The translations under genes and the position numbers were made by a program. Positions 44,635 through 52,450 of a stretch of 64,000 bases of DNA are shown piece after piece. This DNA comes from Candidatus Methanoplasma cognatum (GTDB lineage: Archaea > Thermoplasmatota > Thermoplasmata > Methanomassiliicoccales > Methanomethylophilaceae), in the NCBI GenBank assembly GCA_009777615.1, contig WRLM01000001.1, forward strand, positions 1 to 64,000, read 5' to 3'. Each line of letters starts with the position of its first letter. Positions within the stretch are counted from its first letter, which is position 1. The notes under the pieces are model-generated. The model saw only the letters and a list, made by a program, of their open reading frames with translations, searched no databases and had not been told where the DNA came from.

Positions 44635-46065
44635 TTGAAAGAGCAGAACAGCTACGCGATGGTCGTTTTATCGGTCACCACCGTCGGCGCGCTTCTCGCG
44701 TCCGTACAGGGTTCCGCACTTCTGATAGCTCTTCCCGAGCTTATGAAAGATCTGCATATGGAATTCATGACCCTTCTGTGGGTCCTCCTCATATATCTGA
44801 TGGTGACCACCATCATGGTGCCCATCCTCGGCAGACTGTCCGACATATTCGGACGGAAAAAAATGTATGTGCTCGGGTTCGGAGTATTCGCTCTGGGCTC
44901 GCTTCTCTGCGGATTCTCCGGCTCCGCATTCAACGGGTGGGACCTGGTGGGCTTCAGGATCGTTCAGGCGCTGGGAGGAGCGATGCTCCTCGCCAACAGT
45001 ACGGCCATGATAACCGATGCTTTCATCAAAAGTAAATTGGGGTTCGGCCTGGGGGTCAACCAGGTCGCGGCGGCGGCCGGCATAGTCGTCGGTCCGGTGG
45101 TCGGAGGTGCTTTGGCACCGCTCGGCTGGGAGTGGATATTCTTTATCAATGTCCCCATTGGCCTGTTCGGCATGGTATGGGCCGCATACCGTCTCAGGGA
45201 GCCCAAGTGGGAGGTCAGGCAGCAGAAGTTCGACTGGATCGGGACTTTCACTTTCTTCGTGGGTCTTTTTGGGACACTCACCGCGCTCACATACGTGTCG
45301 TTCGGCGATCCGGACCTGATGTTCACTGCATATGCCATGGCGGTGATAGGGATCATCGGCATGGCGGCGTTCATTCTTGTCGAATTGCGTGCGGCATATC
45401 CCATGATGGACCTGCGTCTTTTCCGCAGAAGGAAATACGCCGTCGGAAACTTCAACAACCTTCTGAACGGGCTTTGCATAGGGGCGGCGACATTCCTGCT
45501 CATATTCTATTTTCAGGGGCCGTGCGGCAAAGACGCCCTGACGGCGGGCCTGCTTTTGATACCCTGCGGCCTGCCGATGATGATAGTAGGGCCGCTTTCC
45601 GGCAAGTGGTCTGACACCTATGGGCCAAAGTTACTGACCATCGGGGGACTCGCGCTTACGACCGTCGCCCTGGCAGGGTTGGCGTTCATTGATAACGGCA
45701 CCCCTCTGTGGCAGGTGGCCGTGCTTATGGTGATCATGGGAGTCGGCGGAGGGCTGTTCGCGTCGCCGAATGCGAGTTCCGTCATGACGTCCATCCCTTC
45801 GGAACGCCGCGGCACAGCGTCCGGAACGAGGATGATGCTGCGCAATACGGGCACAATGTTCAGTCTTGCGGTGGCGTTCCCGCTTGTCCTGGCGGGATTG
45901 AGCCAGGAAGATATGCAGAGCATATTTTTCGGCGGGGGTACCGTCAGCGATGCCGCTTCGGCGATGTTCGAGAACGGCCTCAGCGAGGCGTTCATAATAT
46001 TCGCGGCCGTTTCAGTGGTCTCGGTCATCGTGGCCATGATGGATTCCGGCAAAAAGCATGCATGA
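44635..46065 (+). CDS. MFS drug-exporter-like transporter (DHA2 / EmrB-QacA type)
   Basis: This 476-residue protein is almost wholly hydrophobic, with about 14 membrane spans. It has the MFS loop motif GRLSDIFGRKK (about residues 62-72) and a motif C-like GIVVGPVVGGAL segment in span 5. This fits proton-coupled multidrug exporters of the DHA2 group. The substrate cannot be read from sequence. The start is TTG 44635; an ATG eight codons in is an alternative. It stands alone, so there is no neighbouring regulator to hint at an inducer. Confidence 0.85.
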   Translation: MKEQNSYAMVVLSVTTVGALLASVQGSALLIALPELMKDLHMEFMTLLWVLLIYLMVTTIMVPILGRLSDIFGRKKMYVLGFGVFALGSLLCGFSGSAFNGWDLVGFRIVQALGGAMLLANSTAMITDAFIKSKLGFGLGVNQVAAAAGIVVGPVVGGALAPLGWEWIFFINVPIGLFGMVWAAYRLREPKWEVRQQKFDWIGTFTFFVGLFGTLTALTYVSFGDPDLMFTAYAMAVIGIIGMAAFILVELRAAYPMMDLRLFRRRKYAVGNFNNLLNGLCIGAATFLLIFYFQGPCGKDALTAGLLLIPCGLPMMIVGPLSGKWSDTYGPKLLTIGGLALTTVALAGLAFIDNGTPLWQVAVLMVIMGVGGGLFASPNASSVMTSIPSERRGTASGTRMMLRNTGTMFSLAVAFPLVLAGLSQEDMQSIFFGGGTVSDAASAMFENGLSEAFIIFAAVSVVSVIVAMMDSGKKHA

Positions 46066-46151
46066 TCCCGGCGGCGGTCAGGATGAAGATCGCCCAGAGG
46101 GCACGCGCATGAATTATTTCCTTCCCTGACACGACAGAATGGTCAAGGCTT

Positions 46152-46352
46152 TTACGTGTGTTTTTCCAATTCACGCTCTATCAATGATAACGCAAGCCGA
46201 AGCGCATCCAAGTTCCGTCTGGCGAGAGTCAATTGTGCCTTCGGGAGCGGATGTTTCTTCGAGAGAGTATCGTGCGCCTTCTCTATCTTGCGAATAGAAG
46301 ATGATATCGATCTAACAGCCGCTTCCAATTCTGCTTTTGTGTATTCTTCCAT
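46152..46352 (-). CDS. Small helical protein of unknown function
   Basis: I start at ATG 46352 (MEEYTKAELEAA), giving 66 residues. A ggtg motif sits about seven bases before it, and the longer frame from 46409 adds an unlikely basic leader. The protein is charged and predicted to form two long helices. I recognise no domain, but the strong coding character supports a real gene. Confidence 0.6.
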   Translation of the reverse strand: MEEYTKAELEAAVRSISSSIRKIEKAHDTLSKKHPLPKAQLTLARRNLDALRLALSLIERELEKHT

Positions 46353-46475
46353 GATCGCACCACTTAACAAGGCATAGCGGCCCCTGTTATGCCTTATCAA
46401 AGATTTCACCGTTGTGTTTATTCGATCATCATTCAGGAAACTTTATAATAGAAAACCAGCGATAGGGGGAACTGC

Positions 46476-46551
46476 GCCGTGGTAACTCAGTTGGGAGAGT
46501 GCATGACTGAAGATCATGAAGTCGCTGGTTCGAGCCCGGCTCACGGCACCA
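46476..46551 (+). tRNA. tRNA-Phe (anticodon GAA)
   Basis: The acceptor gccgtgg pairs with tcacggc (one G-T). The anticodon stem catga/tcatg holds loop ctgaaga (anticodon GAA), and the T loop is ttcgagc. The discriminator is a and CCA is encoded. No intron is present. A tttataata box (46442-46450) lies about 26 bases upstream. Confidence 0.95.
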
Positions 46552-46609
46552 TACATTCTTTTTGTAAGATGCGTATTCACCATACCGTCAATGCCGCGGA
46601 GGGCATCCT

Positions 46610-46774
46610 TTGGAATCCGATAAGATATTCATCGACATAAGGACAAGCGAGCTTACGCTCACGCAGGTTCTGCAGGAGATACAAAGGATACAGGATGAGA
46701 ATCCGGATTATGAGATATTCCTCGACGGCGACTCGCACGCCATAGCCGGAAGGAAAAGGACAAGGAGGGAGTGA
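46610..46774 (+). CDS. 54-residue protein preceding DUF531
   Basis: The start is TTG 46610, with a ggaggg Shine-Dalgarno site six bases before it. The protein begins MESDKIFIDIRTSEL and ends in a very basic AGRKRTRRE tail. It is predicted alpha/beta, acidic in the middle. Its TGA stop overlaps a GTG (GTGA) that would be the natural start of the DUF531 gene, so the two look like a coupled pair. I do not recognise the family. Confidence 0.65.
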   Translation: MESDKIFIDIRTSELTLTQVLQEIQRIQDENPDYEIFLDGDSHAIAGRKRTRRE

Positions 46775-47315
46775 CATCGCCGGGAGGATCACCATCGCGC
46801 TTTACAACTCGTACGACCCGAATAAATTCAGGGAGCCCCACCGAAGGGTGATCGCAAGGACCGGAGGCTTGGCGATGGCCTTCGACATGAATCTGGCACT
46901 TATCGGGTTCCCGATCCCGGAGGAAGTGAGGACCCCCGTGGAGATTGCCGAGTGGGTCGCCGGCACCACAAGCATCGGAGGCCACGGGGACTATTTTCTG
47001 GAACTTGCCGAGAAGGGAAGGTTCAATAAATTTCCGTACCCCTCAAAAGGGTTCCCGCCCCAGCTCGGCGAGCCGGTACTCACCACGAGCAAACCCGATG
47101 AGAAAAAGAAGACAAGCGTGAGCGAAGTGGCGGAGATGGTCAATGGAGGCAGGAGTATACTTCTGGTATTCGGGATAGGGCCGCACGGCGTACCGAAAGA
47201 TATCGCTTCGATACCCAAGTATCATATGGATGTCACCGGCGGAGGATTCTCCCTTGAAACATGCACTGCTTTGGGAGCAGTCTGCGGGGCAATAAGTGCC
47301 ACACTGGGCCGATAA
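46771..47315 (+). CDS. DUF531 family protein (start region out of frame)
   Basis: The main frame encodes ITIALYNSYDPNKF, then RRVIARTGGLAMAFD, then IGPHGVPKDI and GGGFSLETCTALG, the pattern of archaeal DUF531 (function unknown; some members resemble SPOUT-type methyltransferases). The homologous reading starts by about 46788, yet no ATG, GTG or TTG exists in that frame back to the stop at 46743. The GTG at 46771 that overlaps the upstream stop is one base out of frame. Either a rare start is used or there is a single-base indel. The first normal in-frame start is GTG 46848, which would remove a conserved part. Confidence 0.75.
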
Positions 47316-47388
47316 AAGGGGCGTCATGGTCTTTCAACATACCGTGCGAGGCCGAGAAGGACATCTGCATAAGGTTTTTAGTGAGATA

Positions 47389-47439
47389 GATTATAGTATG
47401 TATTGCATTGATTTCAATGCAATACTGAAAACAAAGGAG
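47389..47439 (+). promoter_or_regulatory. vapB promoter, perfect 26-base palindrome and Shine-Dalgarno site
   Basis: A TATA-like gattatag (47389-47396) is followed by a perfect palindrome at 47400-47425. Its arms are gtattgcattga and tcaatgcaatac around a central tt. Then comes aaggag (47434-47439), eight bases before the ATG. The palindrome covers the expected transcription start, as an autorepressor operator would. Confidence 0.65.
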
Positions 47440-47447
47440 CGTTACAC

Positions 47448-47696
47448 ATGGAACTTGCTAAAATAACAATGCGGGGACAGATAACGATACCGAAAGAGAT
47501 ACGCAAAAGGCTGGGCTTGAAAGACGGCGACAAGGTCGTTTTCGTCGAGGAGAACGTGCGCATCATCATGGAGAACGCTGCTATGATAGCACTTAAAAAA
47601 GCGCAGAACGCTTTTGCGGGAGAGGCAGAACGGATGGGCTTGCGGACCGAACAGGACGTTGTCGACCTGGTGAAGGAAGTGCGCGGTGAGATGTAG
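47448..47696 (+). CDS. AbrB/VapB-type antitoxin
   Basis: This 82-residue protein has an N-terminal SpoVT/AbrB swapped-hairpin domain: MRGQITIPKEIRKRLGL then GDKVVFVEE. The C-terminal part is helical and would bind a PIN toxin. Such proteins are the antitoxin and repressor of VapBC pairs. The gene is intact and well placed behind a strong Shine-Dalgarno site and a perfect palindrome. Its partner directly downstream is broken, so it may now act only as a DNA-binding regulator or antidote to other toxins. Confidence 0.85.
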   Translation: MELAKITMRGQITIPKEIRKRLGLKDGDKVVFVEENVRIIMENAAMIALKKAQNAFAGEAERMGLRTEQDVVDLVKEVRGEM

Positions 47697-47706
47697 GAGG
47701 AGACCC

Positions 47707-47819
47707 GTGCGCGTAATGGTTGATACGAACGTCTTTGTTTCAGCTTTGTTTTTCCCTAGCAAACTTATGCACAGGGCCTGACAGAGCACCGCCTTGTACT
47801 TCCAACACACATGAAATGA
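47707..47819 (+). pseudogene. Broken VapC-like PIN-domain toxin gene
   Basis: From GTG 47707 the frame reads VRVMVDTNVFVSALFF, the start of a PIN domain with its first catalytic aspartate. It hits a TGA at 47779 after 24 codons. Another frame continues with TEHRLVLPTHM, which matches the next conserved PIN segment, then stops at 47817. A full toxin needs about 130 residues and further acidic residues, so this is a frameshifted and truncated remnant. Confidence 0.75.
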
Positions 47820-47885
47820 ATACGAGACAGGAGCAAACTGCCGGAAGCGGATCACTCTGCAAAAAGGACTTAATTTCATCTGTGG

Positions 47886-48905
47886 TTAGTACTTCTCATA
47901 AAGGATGTTCCCAGGTTCCAAAAGAACGCCGCTGCCTTTTTCGACTCTCCCAATGACATCCGCATTCCCGTATCTTTTGATGATATCGGTAGCATCAGCC
48001 TCCGGCGCGATGATCATGAAACCCATGCCCATGTTCAGGGTCTGGTACATCTCTTTGTCCTCAACGCCCCCCAATTCCTGAATGATCCCGAATATCGGGG
48101 CGGGAGCGACGGGATCATCGATCACGTACCTCAATCCTTTTCTCATGCGCAGGAGGTTCCTGAGGCCGCCGCCGGTGATGTTCACCAGACCGTGCACGTC
48201 ATGGTTCCTTGCGATCTCAAGGACCTGTCTGACGTAGATCTCTGTCGGCGTGAGGAGTTCCTCCCCTATCGTGCCGGACAGACCTTTGACCCTGTCGCCG
48301 AGAGAGATGTTCGAGGATTCCAGGACCTTTCTGGCCAAAGTGAATCCGTTGGAGTGCAGACCGGATGATCTCAGACACACGATCACGTCCCCGTCCTCGC
48401 ATTTATCTCCGGTCATCTCCCGGCCTTTTTCAACGAATCCGAGGCATGTTCCGGAAAGGTCGATGCCGTTCACCAATTCGGGGAGCACCGCTATCTCGCC
48501 GCCGACGATCTCCATATTGGACATCTCCGCGCCTTTTTCCAGCCCTTTGCCTATCTCTTTTGTTATCATATCATCTGGGCGGTCTATCGCGATGTAGTCG
48601 ACGAAAGACATCGGCTCGGCGTTGACGCATATGGTGTCGTTAACGTTCATCGCGATGCAATCGATCCCGACTGTGTGCCAGATCCCCAATTCCTTTGCGA
48701 TAAGAAGCTTCGTTCCGACGCCGTCTGTGGCCAGAGTGAGGTATCTGTCTCCGAAGTCGATCAGACTCGCAAACAGGCCGGGTATGCGGACCATCTGTCC
48801 TATGCCGTCCCTTTTGAACTTGATCTCGTCCACAAGGGAGCTTATCGCTTTCGATTTGTCGTCTATGTTGACGCCTGCTTTTGAATACGTCCACCCTTTA
48901 GGCAT
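47886..48905 (-). CDS. purM: Phosphoribosylformylglycinamidine cyclo-ligase (AIR synthetase)
   Basis: This 339-residue protein is PurM, which closes FGAM to AIR with ATP in step 5 of purine synthesis. It shows YSKAGVNIDD at the N-terminus, TDGVGTKLLIA, DCIAMNVND, the GGEIA segment, RSSGLHSNGFTLAR and NITGGGLRNLLR, all conserved in the family. The AIR product also feeds thiamine synthesis through ThiC, encoded about 9 kb away. It is divergent from the rRNA methyltransferase gene with an 81-base shared upstream region. Length is normal. Confidence 0.95.
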   Translation of the reverse strand: MPKGWTYSKAGVNIDDKSKAISSLVDEIKFKRDGIGQMVRIPGLFASLIDFGDRYLTLATDGVGTKLLIAKELGIWHTVGIDCIAMNVNDTICVNAEPMSFVDYIAIDRPDDMITKEIGKGLEKGAEMSNMEIVGGEIAVLPELVNGIDLSGTCLGFVEKGREMTGDKCEDGDVIVCLRSSGLHSNGFTLARKVLESSNISLGDRVKGLSGTIGEELLTPTEIYVRQVLEIARNHDVHGLVNITGGGLRNLLRMRKGLRYVIDDPVAPAPIFGIIQELGGVEDKEMYQTLNMGMGFMIIAPEADATDIIKRYGNADVIGRVEKGSGVLLEPGNILYEKY

Positions 48906-48986
48906 TGTCTCCGCCGGATAATGGGCTCGTCCTCTTATTAGTTTTCACACAAAGAGGTTTATCGGTAAAGCCCATCCACTCTAACG

Positions 48987-49670
48987 ATGGCTCTTCATGA
49001 CCGTTGGGTCCAGGAAAGGAAGCACGAGCACTATTATAAAATGGCAAAGAAGCTCAATTACAGGTCCAGGGCATCCTTTAAGCTGATGCAGATAGACGAC
49101 CGGTTCAATGTTTTCAGAGAAGGGGATTCGGTCATCGACCTCGGCGCGTCTCCCGGAGGGTGGCTCCAGGTCGCGAAAGGAAGGGTCGGCGACAAGGGCA
49201 AGGTCGTCGGTGTCGACCTCCGTTACATCAGGCCGCTGGAAGGCATCATAACAATAATCGGGGACATAACCAAGGACAGCACCATGAGGGAGCTGCTGGA
49301 AGCCGTCGGGGGGAAAGCGGACGTCGTGCTTTCGGACATGGCGCCGAACATCGGCGGAAGTTATTCCACCGACCACGCCAGGTCCGTGGACCTTTGCATG
49401 TATGCGGTCGCGGTATGCGACAGGGTGCTGAAGAAAGGCGGAAAGATGGTGGTGAAGGTGTTCATGGGGGACATGATGGATTCCCTCGTGAAAGAATTGG
49501 AGTCGAGGTTCGCGTCTGTGAAGATACATTCTCCCGCCGCATCGAGGGACTCATCATCGGAAATGTACATCATATCCAAAGGGTTCCTGGCCCGAGCGGA
49601 CATCAAGCTGAAGGATATCGCCGAAGAGGAGAAGAAGCCGGAATTCACGGCGAAAGGCGGGAATATCTGA
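48987..49670 (+). CDS. rlmE: Ribosomal RNA 2'-O-methyltransferase, RlmE/FtsJ family
   Basis: This 227-residue protein has the SAM site IDLGASPGGW (50-59) and the catalytic K-D-K-E tetrad as K32, D117 (LSDMAPN), K157 and E192. The family methylates a uridine 2'-OH in the A loop of large-subunit rRNA. A TATA-like ttatcgg lies about 30 bases upstream, so the leader is very short. The stop abuts the stop of the convergent helicase gene with no gap. Confidence 0.92.
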   Translation: MALHDRWVQERKHEHYYKMAKKLNYRSRASFKLMQIDDRFNVFREGDSVIDLGASPGGWLQVAKGRVGDKGKVVGVDLRYIRPLEGIITIIGDITKDSTMRELLEAVGGKADVVLSDMAPNIGGSYSTDHARSVDLCMYAVAVCDRVLKKGGKMVVKVFMGDMMDSLVKELESRFASVKIHSPAASRDSSSEMYIISKGFLARADIKLKDIAEEEKKPEFTAKGGNI

Positions 49671-52415
49671 TCAATCCCAGAAGCGTTTGGTCTTTGCGTA
49701 AAGTATCTCCGCGCTCATTATGTCTCGGAGGAAATCGTCCTCGTCGGCATGCATGCTCCTCAGGATCCGGGACGCGCTGTCGGGACCTATGCCTCTGCCG
49801 GCCAGGACCATTGCGGCCCTCTTTCCGTACTCGTTAACTAGATTCGCGTTCCTTGATACGCGCAGAGCGTCCTTCTTTTCCTGCTCGTTTCGATCTTTTT
49901 TCTTGATAAATTTAATGCTCTCTCTTTCGTATCCTTTGAGCAGGGCTATCATGTTCCCTTCGCATCTGGAACATTTGAAACGCTGCGGAGCGTCTTGCAC
50001 CCGCAGCCTCCACTGATTCAGGCAGTTCAGGCACGAAGCGTGGAGGACCTCTTCCTCCAGCCTGTTCTTGAGCGCCATCAGTATCGAGTGGTCCGCCCTT
50101 ACCGGCTGCATAAGCTCCTTCGATCTGGTGATCCCCTCAAGACCTATGTGGGATATCCCGCACATCTCCATCTTTATCCTGCCCTCCGACAGCAATCTCA
50201 TGACAAGTTCTGCGTTCTCGATGTCCAGGTCCTCCCAGAGCACCATGTTGATCGCCTCGTTGTACGCCGGAGTGTCTTTATGAAGGTCGAAAAGGCGGTT
50301 GAAGTTGATGAAACGGTGGTCTGCACCCTTCTCGATTATGCCGAACTTCTTTGCCACATGGACAAAACGCCATTTGAGGTACGTGGAGTTGAGGATGGTG
50401 ATCCTGGCCAAGGCCTCCACCGTACCCGGCTTTATGGACCTGAACGTGTCCTCCAGCAGCTTCCTGTCAACATTCCTCGGGAGTTCGAGTATTATGCGGT
50501 ATGCGTCGGCCGATACGCCGATGCTTTCTCCGAGGCGGGCGGTCAGCAGGGCGGAGTATATCTTTCCGAATGTCTCGTTCACCCTGCTGCCGAAGCAGCA
50601 GTTCAGTATCGCCAGCCTGTCTCCCGTCTCAAGGGTGATGGTATTGTCAGTGGGGACCGGCCATCTCTCTTTCTGCTCGCCGATATACTCGGTGATCTTT
50701 TTGCGGCAGTTCTCATCGCCCGGGTATCGTTCGAGGTCCATCTTGCGGCGCATCCTTCCGACCTCCATGGCGACCTCGAAAGGAACGGGTATGTCCGAAC
50801 CCGCCCAGGACGGGACGGACCCGACGTCCCCGGCCTCCTCGACGAGGAGTTCGTCCTCTCTCATCTCGACTATCCTCCATGTCCTGCCTTTTGCGATGAA
50901 CATCGCAAACGGTTCGGCGAAAGACGCCACGAAGCTCTCGTCAAGAGTTCCGATGATCCCTCTTGTGCTTATATCCCGGATCAGATATGTTCTTTCATCC
51001 GGGATCATGGAGATATTGTCATAGAAATACTGCATCCCTTTCTTTGAACGTCTGAACCCGTTCTCGTCCTCGAATATCATCTTTATGGATTTCAGCTGCT
51101 CCAGCACGTCATCCATATCGGACCGCCGGAGCGTTTTGAACGAATTGGACCTTCTGAAAATTTTATAGGCAAGGTCCCTGTTCGTACGGCCGCTCATCGT
51201 CATCGCGATGAGCTGGTTCGCAAGCACCGTGAAAGGACTCGCCCTGCCTTTGAAGTATTCGAGCTCCTTTGCGTCGCTCCTCCTCGCTATGACCAGCGCT
51301 TCGGCGACCTCGTCGGGGGATGTAGCAAGGATCACAGAGCGGATGACCTCCCCCATCCTGTGCCCGGCGCGCCCGGCGCGCTGTATCATCCTCGACACCT
51401 CTCTCGGGGAGTTATATTGTATGACAAGATCGGCGGTCCCGATGTCGATTCCTAATTCAAGAGAGGATGTCGCGATGACCGCCCTAAGGCCCCCGTTCTT
51501 GAACTGGTCTTCAATGCCCGTTCTGTTCTCTTTCGAGAGGGATCCGTGGTGCACGTCGATCGAAAAGTCCTCGTCCCAGATATGATATCTTGCCGCAAGC
51601 CACTCGGCCGTCTCCCTTGTGTTCACAAAGAGCAGCGTTGACCTTCCCGATTCGATAAGCGCTCTGGCCCTCTTCATCACCGCCAGGATGTCGGGGTCGC
51701 TCTGCAGTTTGTCCAGGAGGACGGCGTCACCCGTATCCGGGATCGGGCACTCGACGAATATCTCGAACTCTCTGTGTGTATCGTGTTTGCACAGGACCGC
51801 CTCCCTGCCCACGCCGGAGAGGAACTCCTTAACATCGTCAACATCGCCGACGGTCGCGGAAAGGCCGATCCTTTGATATTCTCCGCTTATCTCCGCCAGC
51901 CTTTCCAGGGCGACGCCGAGCTGCGCGCCCCTTTCCGTGCTTGAAAGTTCGTGTATCTCGTCCACCACGACCCATTCCACGTTCTTCAGATGCTCCCTCA
52001 GCCGCTTGCCCGTAAAAAGGACCTGCACCGTTTCCGGCGTCGTGATGAGGATCTCCGGAGCCTTCTGAGATTGTCTGTTCCTTTCCGCCTGCGTGGTGTC
52101 GCCGTGTCTCACTCCGACCGATATGTCCAGCGCAGTCCCGTAGTCCTCCATCCTTTTCAGCATGTCCCTGTTGAGGGCTCTGAGCGGCGTTATGTACAAG
52201 CATCGTATGCCGCTCTTCCCTTTAGTTCTGAAAATGGAATCGAAGATCGGGAGCATGGCGGCCTCGGTCTTACCGATGCCGGTGGGGGCCACCAGAAGCA
52301 CATTCTTTCCGGAAAGTATCATCGGAATGGCGCTTCTCTGAGGATCTGTCGGCTGTGTTATGCCCCTATCCTTCAAAACTGAAACGAGTTCCGGGCTGAG
52401 TTTATCAAAAGACAT
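49671..52415 (-). CDS. Archaeal Lhr-type helicase (Lhr core)
   Basis: I start at ATG 52415 (MSFDKLSPELV), giving 914 residues; the longer frame adds ten residues over the intergenic region. Motifs are Walker A APTGIGKT (43-50), VVDEIHELSST, GLSATVGD, and the helicase C domain with QRAGRAGHR. The Lhr-specific PSWAGSDIPVPFEVA segment follows. A C-terminal CLNC...CSRC pair probably binds zinc, as in archaeal aLhr1. The family unwinds DNA and RNA-DNA duplexes 3'-5' and is linked to repair. This is the normal archaeal length, unlike the 1,790-residue paralogue at 24429. Confidence 0.92.
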   Translation of the reverse strand: MSFDKLSPELVSVLKDRGITQPTDPQRSAIPMILSGKNVLLVAPTGIGKTEAAMLPIFDSIFRTKGKSGIRCLYITPLRALNRDMLKRMEDYGTALDISVGVRHGDTTQAERNRQSQKAPEILITTPETVQVLFTGKRLREHLKNVEWVVVDEIHELSSTERGAQLGVALERLAEISGEYQRIGLSATVGDVDDVKEFLSGVGREAVLCKHDTHREFEIFVECPIPDTGDAVLLDKLQSDPDILAVMKRARALIESGRSTLLFVNTRETAEWLAARYHIWDEDFSIDVHHGSLSKENRTGIEDQFKNGGLRAVIATSSLELGIDIGTADLVIQYNSPREVSRMIQRAGRAGHRMGEVIRSVILATSPDEVAEALVIARRSDAKELEYFKGRASPFTVLANQLIAMTMSGRTNRDLAYKIFRRSNSFKTLRRSDMDDVLEQLKSIKMIFEDENGFRRSKKGMQYFYDNISMIPDERTYLIRDISTRGIIGTLDESFVASFAEPFAMFIAKGRTWRIVEMREDELLVEEAGDVGSVPSWAGSDIPVPFEVAMEVGRMRRKMDLERYPGDENCRKKITEYIGEQKERWPVPTDNTITLETGDRLAILNCCFGSRVNETFGKIYSALLTARLGESIGVSADAYRIILELPRNVDRKLLEDTFRSIKPGTVEALARITILNSTYLKWRFVHVAKKFGIIEKGADHRFINFNRLFDLHKDTPAYNEAINMVLWEDLDIENAELVMRLLSEGRIKMEMCGISHIGLEGITRSKELMQPVRADHSILMALKNRLEEEVLHASCLNCLNQWRLRVQDAPQRFKCSRCEGNMIALLKGYERESIKFIKKKDRNEQEKKDALRVSRNANLVNEYGKRAAMVLAGRGIGPDSASRILRSMHADEDDFLRDIMSAEILYAKTKRFWD

Positions 52416-52450
52416 AAAAAATGGATGTGCCGGGAGACCCGGCAAAAGGT

